DNA from: Alternaria dauci
Taxonomy: Eukaryota > Ascomycota > Dothideomycetes > Pleosporales > Pleosporaceae
Assembly (NCBI RefSeq): GCF_042100115.1
Contig: NC_091273.1
Span: 2,418,001 to 2,482,000, forward strand
Length of the DNA: 64,000 bases
Direction: 5' to 3'
Shown piece by piece: positions 41,781-51,647 of the stretch. The number at the start of each line of letters is the position of its first letter. The first letter of the stretch is position 1. The translations under genes were made by a program, and so were the position numbers. The notes below the pieces were generated by a model. The model was not told the DNA's origin. It made no database searches and worked only from the letters and a program-made list of their open reading frames with translations.

Positions 41781-43298
41781 TTAGTCTTTTTCGAGATCAG
41801 ACATAGCTGGAGGTGTAGCTGGAGAGTTATCTGGCTCACTATCAGAAGCGATAGGGTCCATTGCATCCTCACTCCTGTTATCATCAGATGCGTATTGTGA
41901 TTCAATAGGCGCTTCAGGCATCGTTTGCGTTGGAGAATGTCCTGGTGAGAACGCGGCCTCTGTCGACTCCTCAATTTCCTCATTGGCATCCGCATGCTGT
42001 TCAAAATCTTCTTCTTCTTCTGGATTGTCTGCATACTCAGCCATGGGCGTTGTGTCAAGATCCTCGGTAGGCTGCGGCCCTGGTTCACCCTGAGACGTTT
42101 CTTCAGATGCAACTGGTTGAGGAGGTGTGGTTGTCTGCCTATCGGCGTCCGCTTCAGAGTCTTTTGTCTGTCTTGGAGAGACAGTGGAAGAGCCATCGCG
42201 TGCGTCTGCATCGTATTCTAGGACATCATCCTGACGCTCTTCGGTCTGGTTAAGCCTTTCTAGTCCCTTTTCCAGATCAGCCTTTTCCTTCTTAGCTGCA
42301 TTTAATTCGTTCGTTAAATGGTCTAGCTGCTGTTTGTCTTGCGACCATTCCTCCTCAAGAACTCGCATTTGATGACTCATACTCTCATTTTCTTTCCTTA
42401 GAGAATCACGTTCCGTGTGTAACTCGATCACTTGATTGGCCTCGGTCACCAGCCTCTTGTTGAGCTCCTCGATCTTCGCATCGTTTGTCGCCGCTATTGT
42501 TAGCGTGCTCTCATGAAGTCTTTGCATGTTCCTGACCTCTCCATCTCTTTTGCTCAGCTCTTTCTCAACAGATGATAGCCTGGGCTTCAGATCTTGTAGC
42601 TCTGACAACACGTTTTCATGATCATCATTCAGACGCTTCTCAGAGACGTTCTTATCGGCTAGTACTTGACGCAATTGCTCGAGCTCCGTCATTGAATTCT
42701 TCGCAGATTCCTCTACCCGCTCCATCTCATCTCTCAACTCAGTATTGATATATTTCAGCTCATCATTGTACTTGGAAAGATTCTCCATCTTGCCTTCCAT
42801 CTGTTGTAGACTGTCTTTTTGTAGGCCACTCGATCTGAAAGTATCTTGAAGAGTTTGAACTGCAACAAGAAGCTCACCGAAATCTTGGGCGCTGCCTTCA
42901 ATTGACGGCTGTAATACTGGATGTCTTTCGATGTCAAAGGTTTGGTGCTGTTGTTCCTGAATCTGATCACGAGCATGGTTGATCTCGTCGATGCGGTCAC
43001 TCTGGTTCTTGATGTAACCACTAGCATCATCTACCTTGACATGAAGCTCGTTAATACTACTCTGCATAGAAGTGAAGAGTTTGTAAAGCTCCTCAGAAGC
43101 ACCAAACGATCTCTCTAATCCCTTCATTTGTGCGGCATGCCACCGGTGCTGCACCACAATATCATGAACCCGTCGGATCCAATCAATAAAGAAAATCCCA
43201 GAGAGGAATGCGATAATGACTGATACAATGAAGATGACAACATCGGGTGTATCAGGCGGGGCGTCAAGCGCGTGTCGTGTGGAAGTGTATGTATCCAT
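41781..43298 (-). CDS. single-pass membrane coiled-coil protein
   Basis: Single exon, 505 residues from the ATG at 43298. The frame is open further upstream to 43529, but that part reads as translated leader and has no motif. A membrane anchor at about 22-43 (VVIFIVSVIIAFLSGIFFI) is followed by DWIRRVHD and a long heptad-rich coiled coil from about 60 to 350 (Leu at a/d, many Glu/Lys/Gln). The final 150 residues are acidic and Pro/Ser-rich, predicted disordered, with many Thr-Pro and Ser-Pro sites, and end in MSDLEKD. The layout parallels the protein at 14542-16935, which has Cys clusters instead of an acidic tail. It is possibly a tether or scaffold; no family recognised. Confidence 0.72.
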   Translation of the reverse strand: MDTYTSTRHALDAPPDTPDVVIFIVSVIIAFLSGIFFIDWIRRVHDIVVQHRWHAAQMKGLERSFGASEELYKLFTSMQSSINELHVKVDDASGYIKNQSDRIDEINHARDQIQEQQHQTFDIERHPVLQPSIEGSAQDFGELLVAVQTLQDTFRSSGLQKDSLQQMEGKMENLSKYNDELKYINTELRDEMERVEESAKNSMTELEQLRQVLADKNVSEKRLNDDHENVLSELQDLKPRLSSVEKELSKRDGEVRNMQRLHESTLTIAATNDAKIEELNKRLVTEANQVIELHTERDSLRKENESMSHQMRVLEEEWSQDKQQLDHLTNELNAAKKEKADLEKGLERLNQTEERQDDVLEYDADARDGSSTVSPRQTKDSEADADRQTTTPPQPVASEETSQGEPGPQPTEDLDTTPMAEYADNPEEEEDFEQHADANEEIEESTEAAFSPGHSPTQTMPEAPIESQYASDDNRSEDAMDPIASDSEPDNSPATPPAMSDLEKD

Positions 43299-44505
43299 GG
43301 TAAAAAGGTATCTTGTGTCTTGACAGAAGGAAGACGAGCGTGTGTAATTGTACCTAGGTAAGCCAGCTTTCTGTAAGTCTTCACTGAATAATAATGAGAC
43401 CGTGCAAAACAAAGACGTGGGGTACCGAACAAAGCTCTCAAGGATATAAAGACTTTGCTTGAACACAAAAGCGAAGAAGCCCTTGAGGTATCGCCTGAAC
43501 AAACTAAGCAGTACGAACGTGGCTACCAACGAAGAACAGTCCTAGTACAAAGGAATGTGTTTCAACGCTAAAAGCGTCTGCTGCTAAAACTACCTTCAAT
43601 AATCATACCTAGGTAGGTTGGGTTGGTTGTTAGTTGATTAGTATTTCTTACACGGCTGTAGCCGCGACCCCGCAGCTGTACCCAGCTAGCAGGCTTGGCA
43701 GAGAGGCGACGTGGTGTGAACCTTGAAACGCGCCGCCCCACTTGATCGCTCGATAGAGACCAGTTCCATGGATAACAACGTCGACGTTTACCGGGGTTCT
43801 ACGTACGTTCGATCGGTACGGACGTAGCACATACACCTGCAGTAACGAATCCAAACCCACCTGCAACGATCATCGCGATACAATAGGTAGCCTCCACCAG
43901 GAGACTGAAATGCGAATTGGCACATTCATGAAATCACGGATCCAATGTCTCTAGCTTCGATGTAAGGCATCGGCACCACTAGGCACGGTGCGTCTAGGGA
44001 AATTCCGGTGTTGCAATAACTATTGTTGGGACTAAAGACCACAATGTGTGGCGAATGTAACTGTTATCATACTACCTACCCAGGTAACTACTGATCTTTA
44101 ACGTTGATGAACCAGTGCGATACGCCAAGAAGACACCTGCATCACCTGTGCAAGCAATCCACCTTGTTCACGGGGCAATTGCATCTCCGGCGGCAAGGGT
44201 ACTTACGTGCGTATCATGTTAGCCCCGCACTTGCTATAAATTGATGGCATTCGTGATTACCACGCCCGCTGTGTTTGCTATGGCGTCAACCAAGTCGCAT
44301 GGCCTCACTAAGCTTGAGTAGGAGCTCGGCTAATTCTATACTAGGATGCGTAGATTTACATAGCTCCTCTCGCATCATATATAACGGCAATGTCAACATC
44401 GTAAAGTGTCTCGATAGTTAGAAGTCGACCAAATTACATCAAAGAAACGAAAAGCTATCTAGCACTCATCTCAGGCCAAAGCAAATTGTTCAAAGGAGAG
44501 AGAAC
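43299..44505. other. intergenic region, divergent promoters
   Basis: Promoters of the coiled-coil gene (minus) and the NmrA-like gene (plus). It contains two perfect TACCTAGGTA palindromes (43351-43360, 43606-43615), a degenerate CCTACCCAGGTA at about 44085, and a TATATAA at 44378-44384. No gene is seen. Confidence 0.45.
44378..44384 (+). promoter_or_regulatory. TATA-like element of NmrA-like gene
   Basis: TATATAA lies 122 bases upstream of the ATG at 44506; a plausible TATA box if the 5' UTR is about 90 nt. Confidence 0.4.
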
Positions 44506-45676
44506 ATGAAGGAAATTCTTGTAATCGGCGGCACAGGTGCCCAAGGTCTACCTGTCGTCAAAGGTGCGTATTGAGAAACAACACCTTTTCCTATACGACT
44601 TGCAAGACTGACATGAGGAAAGCAATCTCTGCCAGCAACGAATTTTCTGCTAGGGTCCTAACTCGCGATGCCAACTCGTCCCGTGCATTGGAGCTTGCAA
44701 AACTTCCCAACGTCACTCTTATCGAGGGCAAGCAGGACAGCCAAGAAGATCTGCATAGGGCATTCCGTGGTGTCTACGGAGCGTGGGTCAACACAGATGG
44801 CTTCACCCTTGGCGAGAAGGCTGAGATGTTCTACGGATTCCGAGCATATGAGATCGCCAGGCATGAAGGAGTACAGCACTACGTCTATGCGGCTACGGAC
44901 TATGCCCTGAAAGAGGCGAACTGGGATGAAGCATACCATTGGGGTCATAACGACGCCAAGGGCAGAGTTGCAGACTTTATCCTGGCTCAAGGGCGGGAGG
45001 GTATGAAAAGCTCGATTATCACTACCGGCCCATACATGGACATGCTTTTGGATGGCATGTTCGTGCCTGAAGAACAAGCTGATGGATCGTTCCTCTGGGC
45101 CAATCCAGCAAGTATGTTTCCAATATTTTTCTGGTACTTGAACCGAACATGAAAAAACGCTAACTGGTACATCTGAATGGCACAGAATCCGGCAAAATTC
45201 CTCTTATCGCTCTACAAGACGTGGGACCCTACAGCCTGTGGCTATTCCAGAACGTCAATGAGTCTGCAGGATTGAATCTCAAAGTTGCTACGGATGAGAT
45301 CAGCCTCCAGGACATAGCAGCAACTTTCACCAAGGTGACTGGAAAAAAGGGAGTGCACAAATATCAAACTCCGGACGAATACTTTCCCCGCATCGAACCT
45401 TACCCAGGCGCGCTTGCGAATTTCGCTGCCGGTCCAAATGCTCCCAGAGATGAGGCAAGTATGACATTCCGTCAAAACTTCACGGCTTGGTGGAAATTTT
45501 GGGGCGAGGGAAAAGTACGTCCGCGGGATATACAGCTGCTCGACCGCATTCATCCAAAGCGAATCAAGTCTTTGGAAGAATGGATGCGACTTGTTCAATA
45601 TGATGGAACGCAAAAGAGCGTTCTAAAGAATTCGGAAGACAGGCGTAAGCGAGCAGAACAGTCAAAGTTGACATAG
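44506..45676 (+). CDS. NmrA-like family NAD(P)-binding protein
   Basis: Three exons, 44506-44563, 44623-45111, 45186-45676, in matching phases; 345 residues. The first exon supplies the Rossmann loop VIGGTGAQG at residues 6-14. Further NmrA-type features are ARVLTRD near 30, VTLIEGKQDS near 47, GVYGAWVNTD near 64, a VQHYVYAATDYAL strand near 98 and the ITTGPYMDML region near 145. The family (NmrA, HSCARG) consists of atypical SDRs that sense the NAD(P) state or act as reductases; the catalytic Tyr-x3-Lys is not obvious. The true role (redox sensor versus enzyme) cannot be assigned. No nitrogen-regulator gene is nearby. Confidence 0.87.
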
Positions 45677-46128
45677 ATGCTACTACAACACTTCCTGTCA
45701 AATATTTATCGCCTGTAATAGCTCGCTGTTCCTGACCTAGCATGACTAATAGAAGGAGACGATCGAGGCCTAGCCAATATGAGGTGACGGATTATGCACA
45801 ATCGACGCTAAATTCGGTAACGTATATGGCAAGCGAGCGGCGCACTCTACTAAGTTTGTGCGCCCCATTACTCGAGAGGCTGCCCTCAGTGCCAGTGGGA
45901 TCAAGCTGGTTTTGGTGTGAGCGACAAGGAGTGTGACCATGTGATTTCAGCAGTTCACCCGGTTTCCTAATACCTTGTCTTGTTGTAGAGATATCTCGGT
46001 GCAAAGGTGAGAGGGAGATATTAGTGTTCCCCGTACCATGTGCGGCCTTCACTCGGATTTATTTTGTCGAAATCTTGTCCATCGCCCGGATGGCAGCTTG
46101 CAGATGCCCAGGGCCTGAGTTGTATGTT
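45677..46128. other. intergenic region downstream of NmrA-like gene
   Basis: No intact gene. It borders an esterase-like gene fragment and may contain further decayed sequence from it. Confidence 0.35.
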
Positions 46129-46439
46129 CTAAACACGATCGTCCAGCAGGTTGTTCACCCGACACGCAACATCCGGCTCTAGGACAGCAGGGCTCTCGAA
46201 CGTCTTGAAATGGATATTTGGACGCCGAGACGGTAGTATGGGACTTGTTCCGTCAACCCAGTACTTGTTATCGAGTGATGAATCGCCGGCTAGGTAGACG
46301 ATTGGCTTCCCCGGCCGATCTGCGAGTGTGATGGCACGAAAGGCTGGCTAGCCAGGTCATCGATGGCGTAGCCTATCCGTTCGGAGTAGAAGCGCGCGAA
46401 ATTCAACATTGGGGTCGTAGGTGAGGATGACGACCCCAT
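46129..46439 (-). pseudogene. broken SGNH/GDSL esterase-like gene fragment
   Basis: Two adjoining minus-strand frames read as one conserved protein interrupted by a frameshift. From a Met at 46439 the first frame gives LNFARFYSERIGYAIDDLAS; near 46350 the sense continues in another frame as FRAITLADRPGKPIVYLAGD, then SSLDNKYWV, ending at a stop at 46129 after PDVACRVNNLL. The GDSSLDNKYW block looks like the nucleophile block (Gly-Asp-Ser) of SGNH-hydrolase-like fungal proteins. The downstream region, where the rest of such a protein would lie, has stops in all frames. The fragment is therefore a decayed remnant; a spliced exon pair is less likely because no donor/acceptor fits the join. Confidence 0.6.
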
Positions 46440-46789
46440 ATACGACGGATCGAGGTAGCTGTTCGACAGGGTAACGCGTCGCTGTACGGTGACAAGGTCA
46501 AGTGATGTGGTATGAGTAGCAGAAGAGAATCAGGAAATCGACAGATATGAACATCGGCGCTCTATTGCATGAGGCTAATAGATACATCATCGTTGTGCGC
46601 ATGCGAAGGACGATGTGCTATGCAGCTGCGCGGGAGATGCGCGGTCACGCACAGACCACTGCAACAATGACATCATAATTGAATGATGACCGAATCACCA
46701 CTGCTGGAGATGGGATGTGGAACAACACTGGCTGGCATGCTAATACTCTATGAAATTGGTCGTATGAGATCTTGTCAAGATGCATTCGC
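46440..46789. other. intergenic region
   Basis: No gene seen; possibly the former promoter of the esterase-like fragment and the 3' UTR of the next gene. Confidence 0.35.
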
Positions 46790-48583
46790 TCATTCACTTA
46801 GCCTCCCCCAGGAGGCCAAAAGCTGTTCCTGCATAGCGAACTGCACGTTCTTGGCCTCGAGCTCATCAGCCAACATGCGATGTTTGGGGTCTAAGCACCT
46901 CCTTCGGTCTTGAAGTTGCGCTTTCAGAACCTCTATATCTTCACGATGCTGCTTGGCGACCTTTTCCAACTGAACAACAAGTTTGCACTTCTCAGTGTGA
47001 TCCGCCTCGACCTCATGCATGCTAGCTAAAAGTTGCTTGACAAGTTCTTTGGGGCCGCTGATATGGAGAGATGATGTCGCAGAGATTGCACGTTTGATGC
47101 GTCGCAGCAGTGAGTAGTTGCGCTTGTCGGTGGGTTGGATGTTGATTGTTATGGCGGCATTGGGGAGGCGCTTAACCGGCAGCTTTGTAGAAGGGTTGAC
47201 AACTGCGTTGAGGCATGGCACAGTGCTGAGGCTTGTGATCGACTTACCGAGGTCCTCAAGCCCAGCTAGCAGCATAGGATCGTCTAGCGGAGTACCTGCT
47301 GGCAGAGGCGTACGCGGTGTTGTCGAGACGGTTTGCAGACCAGAAAACTCCAGCGCAGACTTGCTTGATGAAGCTGATTGTGGCTCTAATGCCAAGCAAA
47401 GGACTGATGAGAGCTCGAGCACAGCTGATGGCTGATGCTCCAGAGCGCGCAGCTTAGAAAAAGCTTCATTTTCTGAACTGAGAACCTGGATTTCCAGCTC
47501 CGCGGCACGCAAACGTTGTGTATAATCCGCAATCTCGGCTTTGTTGTTGTCATCGTCGGGAATGACGGGAACGGTATCTACACATGTGACTACAGAAATG
47601 CCCAGAGGTTGGATGGGGTGATTACCGACGTCAGTTTTGTTAGTCAAGCTAGAAGTGACGTGCTCTTTGACGAGCGGCTCCTCGGAAATTCCTCGAAGCT
47701 GCTTAACCTTGACGCCGTAGGAGTCAGTCTGCTGTATCAGTGCCTTGATAGCTTCTACGTGAGTAGCATTGTCATCCATCAATTCAGCATTCGCTTTTGC
47801 AAGGTGGCGAAGACCTTCGGTTTCTGCCTCGGCGGCAGCCTGTAATCTTCTCGCATCTTCAAGTTGCTGGAAGATGAGAGTCCTATACTCTCCACAGCCG
47901 TCTTCCTGCTGTATATCTTGAAGGCGGGTGTTCTCCTTCTGAAGGTCCTTGATGATGTTATGGAGGGAGGAGAGAGTGCTGGATTGATTAGAATTCGGCT
48001 CATGCGTATCAGGCTTACGTGTAAGTGAGCTAGTGGGGCGGTGGGTAGCAGCACGGGTGACCCCCATCTTGGCCTGGGCACCGTAAAGATGACGCTTCTC
48101 GGCGGGGACGCGAGCTTCTGAGTCCTTGACTGCAGACTGTTTGGCGTCAAGTTCGGAGCGTAAATCTGTGATAGTCTTATTGGCGTCTTGTTGGGTCTTG
48201 ATTCGCTTTCTCTTCTCTTGATCCAGCTTTGACTCGATGTCGCAAACCTTGCGCGCAGTATCTTCCCGCAATGCGGCCATGTCCTTGGTGAGAGCAGTGA
48301 AATTTCGGCTCTCCTTGCTCAACCTACCGGCAAAGGTAAGGGCCTCTCGCTTCTCCTTGGCAAGTTCGCTCTTACAAGCTTTCAGTTCTCTAGATGCCTG
48401 ATCACCTTGCTGTCTGAGACTTGCCTCGGTCAATTGAAGCTGTTCGATCTGTCTCTTCAACGCGGCAATCTCCGCATCCCGCGGCGAAGTAATGCTATCA
48501 TGACGCGATATCGTGGCTATGTTCTGCTCGGGGTCTATCGGGATCAAAGGAGAGGTTGGCGGACACGAGTCTCGGCGAGACAT
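46790..48583 (-). CDS. coiled-coil protein of unknown function
   Basis: Single exon, 597 residues, from the ATG at 48583. It has three charged helical regions with heptad Leu/Ile: about 33-165 (AEIAALKRQIEQLQL and onward), about 208-300 (KDLQKENTRLQDIQQEDG) and about 525-590 (KCKLVVQLEKVAKQHREDIE). Polar Ser/Pro/Thr-rich linkers with several Thr-Pro sites (STTPRTPLPAG) separate them. No membrane segment, signal peptide or enzyme motif is present. Cys are few and unclustered. It could be a cytoskeletal, septal or kinetochore-type scaffold; the sequence does not decide. Confidence 0.7.
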   Translation of the reverse strand: MSRRDSCPPTSPLIPIDPEQNIATISRHDSITSPRDAEIAALKRQIEQLQLTEASLRQQGDQASRELKACKSELAKEKREALTFAGRLSKESRNFTALTKDMAALREDTARKVCDIESKLDQEKRKRIKTQQDANKTITDLRSELDAKQSAVKDSEARVPAEKRHLYGAQAKMGVTRAATHRPTSSLTRKPDTHEPNSNQSSTLSSLHNIIKDLQKENTRLQDIQQEDGCGEYRTLIFQQLEDARRLQAAAEAETEGLRHLAKANAELMDDNATHVEAIKALIQQTDSYGVKVKQLRGISEEPLVKEHVTSSLTNKTDVGNHPIQPLGISVVTCVDTVPVIPDDDNNKAEIADYTQRLRAAELEIQVLSSENEAFSKLRALEHQPSAVLELSSVLCLALEPQSASSSKSALEFSGLQTVSTTPRTPLPAGTPLDDPMLLAGLEDLGKSITSLSTVPCLNAVVNPSTKLPVKRLPNAAITINIQPTDKRNYSLLRRIKRAISATSSLHISGPKELVKQLLASMHEVEADHTEKCKLVVQLEKVAKQHREDIEVLKAQLQDRRRCLDPKHRMLADELEAKNVQFAMQEQLLASWGRLSE

Positions 48584-49420
48584 GGCTTTTCTCTGCCCTT
48601 TCGCCGCGACGAGATGCGTTGTTGTGTGCTTGAGAACATAGAGGAGAACGGTAAGAGTATCGTGCTCTTTTGTTTGATGCGCCTTGCATTGTGAAGGCTA
48701 CCGAACACAGGCGTTGATTCATTGTCAGTCACGTATGGTGCAGTGTGTTGTAGATCTTCAGATACTGGGAGCTTGACTTTGTTGTATACGGTGTGTGCGT
48801 AGTGCTGCGCTGCGCTATACCTGCCGATGTTCCGGCCTATCCTTGGCCGCGTCACGTCGCAGGCTGTAAGAATGAAACCGTGCACCGCCACAAGTGTTTG
48901 ACGAGGCGGCCCAAACACCGGTTGAAGGACTTTTGCGTCGAAACAAGGCGCCCATCGCGTCCGAAAATAAAGCTGTCAAGTTACAGAGTACCTTGGAGTG
49001 AAGCAAGGCACGAGTTGAATGAATCGAGGGGTGACCAAGGCCAGGACAAAGATGAGAAGATGCGAGAAGGTTGTGCAACGCGTCGCATCACTACTGGCGC
49101 TAAGGGCTGGGATGACGGCGATTGACCAATCAGCAGCAGCACAGGTGGCACCCTGATCATGCGCCACTGGCAGTGACGTCGGTTTCAGGGAAATCAAGAA
49201 GGGCGAGGGTCGTGGCAGCATCATCGCTTGCAGGCTGTGTGAAGGGCATAAAGAACCAGGCCGCTGCCGTTTTGCTGCCTTCATCAAGCCGTTCTACATA
49301 AACCTCCGTCTGCAAACATCAGCCCAAGTTCGACTTTCGGTAGCGAAGACCATCTGCAGCCACATTCCACCCCCCTGCAAGCCATCCATCGCGTAGCCGT
49401 AGCGCCTCCATCACATCAAC
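48584..49420. promoter_or_regulatory. divergent promoter region
   Basis: An 837-bp gap between divergent genes. The last 100 bases before 49421 are C/A-rich leader. Overlapping frames (48793-49125 plus, 48976-49287 minus) lack any motif. Confidence 0.35.
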
Positions 49421-49985
49421 ATGGTCGCTCCCGCCCTTGTGCTAGGCCTGCGCGGCGTCCAGGTCGTATTCAGCATCATCGTGCTGGGCCTTACAGCTTA
49501 CAGTAAGTTGCATGCAGACCATGGCTGAATGTGCCATTGCTAACACGTCTGCAGTTGTCGATGCCTACGTTGACTGGGTGCCGGCGAGCGTCGCCTTCAT
49601 GCTTTTCACGTCCATCTGGACCCTCCTTGCCGTCGCATACCTCGTTCTTGCACCAGCTCGCTTCCCTGCGGCAGCTCACAAGTATGCCATCACAGGCGTC
49701 GAGTTTCTGACCATGATCTTTTGGTTCGCGGCTTTTGTCGCCGTAGCCTCTCGGTGGGGCAACTCGTGGTGGGTTGGCCGTCACGGCACCTTCTACAGCT
49801 GCGGCGTTGCTGCTATCGTCTTTTCGGCCTTCAACTGGTGTGTATACCCACTTCTCTCTGCCCCCAGCAGTGTGCTGACACGTGACAGGCTTGCCTTCAC
49901 AGCTACCACTGTTCTTGCCGCGCTTCACGTCCGCAGCTCGCCCAAGAACGACACCGCCCCCGCGCCCAACATGGCTGGCGTCTAA
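49421..49985 (+). CDS. MARVEL-domain membrane protein
   Basis: Three exons, 49421-49502, 49555-49837, 49889-49985, with gtaagt/gcag and gtgtgt/acag borders; 153 residues. Four hydrophobic segments: VQVVFSIIVLGLTAY, a segment with ASVAFMLFTSIWTLLAVAYLVL, then VEFLTMIFWFAAFVAVA, and CGVAAIVFSAFNWLAFTATTVL. The conserved R-G-x-Q near the start and the WF/Ala-rich third helix match fungal MARVEL/Nce102-like proteins, which organise membrane microdomains (eisosomes) and affect sphingolipid signalling. The tail is short and polar. It is smaller than yeast Nce102 (173), which is within family range. The exact orthology (Nce102 or a general membrane-associating protein) is open. Confidence 0.85.
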
Positions 49986-50263
49986 ACAACCATCACCTGC
50001 TGTGCGTTACAGCACAAATGAGGCACCAGCCTTGTACCCAATGATACCCAAACATTTCCTACTCTTATATGTACGATCAGAATGTAATGTCCAGTGCGGC
50101 GTTTGTGTTTCGCGCGGTGCGTCCACCTCATGATACCATCACCTGCATATGATTCGAGCTCTTATAGCATTTCGCATAATGAACATTGTTGTTCTGATGA
50201 TTTCATTGCAGATTCCAACAAAACTTTTGTGATGGTTGCAGTGAGAGATCCAAGGAAGCTACC

Positions 50264-50584
50264 ATGGACGACAGCCCCACCGTGGCTAGCGATACCGGCC
50301 ACCAGCCTTTGCAACCATCGACCCTTACTCATCGACCCTCACTGTGCTCGTCCTGCGACGCGCTACCTGTTTCGAATCATTGCACCCTCCTGCAGTCCCC
50401 ATACGAATCACGAACGGAGCCAGCGCTTCATGGTAGTTGCCTTGGCCGACTCCACACTCACGACTTTTGTTTCATTGACTTACAGAGTGCTCTAAATCAG
50501 GTCTGCAGCACAAGTCCTAACCAGCACGCCCTTGGCGGCAACTGTGTATGCCTTGTGAAATTGCCACGCTCTGAGTACCGCTGA
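50264..50584 (+). CDS. possible small Cys-containing protein (tentative)
   Basis: An ATG-initiated frame of 106 codons with eight Cys (CSSCDALPVSNHC, GSCLGRLHTHDFCFID, VCSTSP, NCVCLVK) and a plausible amino-acid composition. No signal peptide is seen. It may be an orphan gene or chance. Confidence 0.25.
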   Translation: MDDSPTVASDTGHQPLQPSTLTHRPSLCSSCDALPVSNHCTLLQSPYESRTEPALHGSCLGRLHTHDFCFIDLQSALNQVCSTSPNQHALGGNCVCLVKLPRSEYR

Positions 50585-51583
50585 GCCGATTGCGATACGC
50601 CCGACACTTCCAGAATGATGTTGGATCTTGATGAAGCGCCCACCACAACATCATGATTGCCCTGCATCACAGCCTAACTTATCTCGGCAAGGTCTCCGTA
50701 GCCTACTCACTCTATCTGCGTCGCTTGCACGTTCGGAGCAATCATACGCCACCCGTTGATGGAGTCTGTACACACGGGCCTTTATACCACGAGCTCTGAA
50801 GCTACGGGCTTGGTCTTGTTGGGGGGTGGGTTTATACGATTCTGATTGCCATGCTGACGCTCTAACGCGCCTCTCAAACACGATGGTCTTGTATTCAACC
50901 CCACCTGTCGCTTCGGCACCTACGTTATAGGCCTTCGCCGTGTCCAAACTATCGTTTACCGCTACTGGCTGTCCCGCCTAGGTAGTGCGGGCACGTCTGG
51001 GATCATCATGCGCCGACACCTCTTTGTTCGCACCACGGTACTGAAAACGACCTTTACGCCCCGACATCGTAGCCGGCACAGGGCGAAGTCTGACACACTG
51101 ATCGTCTTGCTGTCAATTAATTCAGAGCAAGACTCGAAGCGCTTTCGAGTACAGGCCATGTCGGCTCTACATTCACCATTCAAGATCCACGGTGTCGGGT
51201 CAATGTATCCTGGCCGTGTCGACCAGCAGGTACGAGTAGACGCTGTCTGGCTCAACGTGCCACTGCAACTTCAAGGTGCAACGTGAGGACAGGTCACGTA
51301 CCGACAAACAGGTTAAACGCAGGCTCAACAACGCGCTCGCGAGCAGCAAAGCGTTCGTTCGGGCTGTTCTGAGCGTTATTCGGCAGGAATGCAACCCGGT
51401 AATTGGAGGGAGCAAGCCTATTTAGCCGGTTGCCAAGATATGCAGCCAACGCGCCATGACGCTTACCCAATATAAGAGGCTGGTTCGGTAACACGGTCGC
51501 CTTCTCCGCCTTAGCCTACCTAGGCTACGGAGCATCTGGGGTAAAGAGCCGGGGTAGTGGATAACCCTTTGGCCACGCTGGAT

Positions 51584-51589
51584 TATAAA
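51584..51589 (+). promoter_or_regulatory. TATA box of MFS transporter gene
   Basis: TATAAA lies 64 bases upstream of the ATG at 51648, matching a typical fungal TATA position with a short leader. Confidence 0.5.
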
Positions 51590-51647
51590 GGGTATACTCC
51601 CAACCTGCCCGGCCTCGAGCAGCCTTCAGCGCTTCAGCACCGGCACC

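Larger units (their letters stand above)
49986..51647. other. 1.7 kb intergenic region
   Basis: Mostly unassigned. It contains the small Cys-containing frame at 50264 described separately, a CCTAGGTA element near 50978, CCTACCTAGGCTA at about 51507 and a TATA box before the transporter. Overlapping minus-strand frames at 50651-51494 show no domain. Confidence 0.4.
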
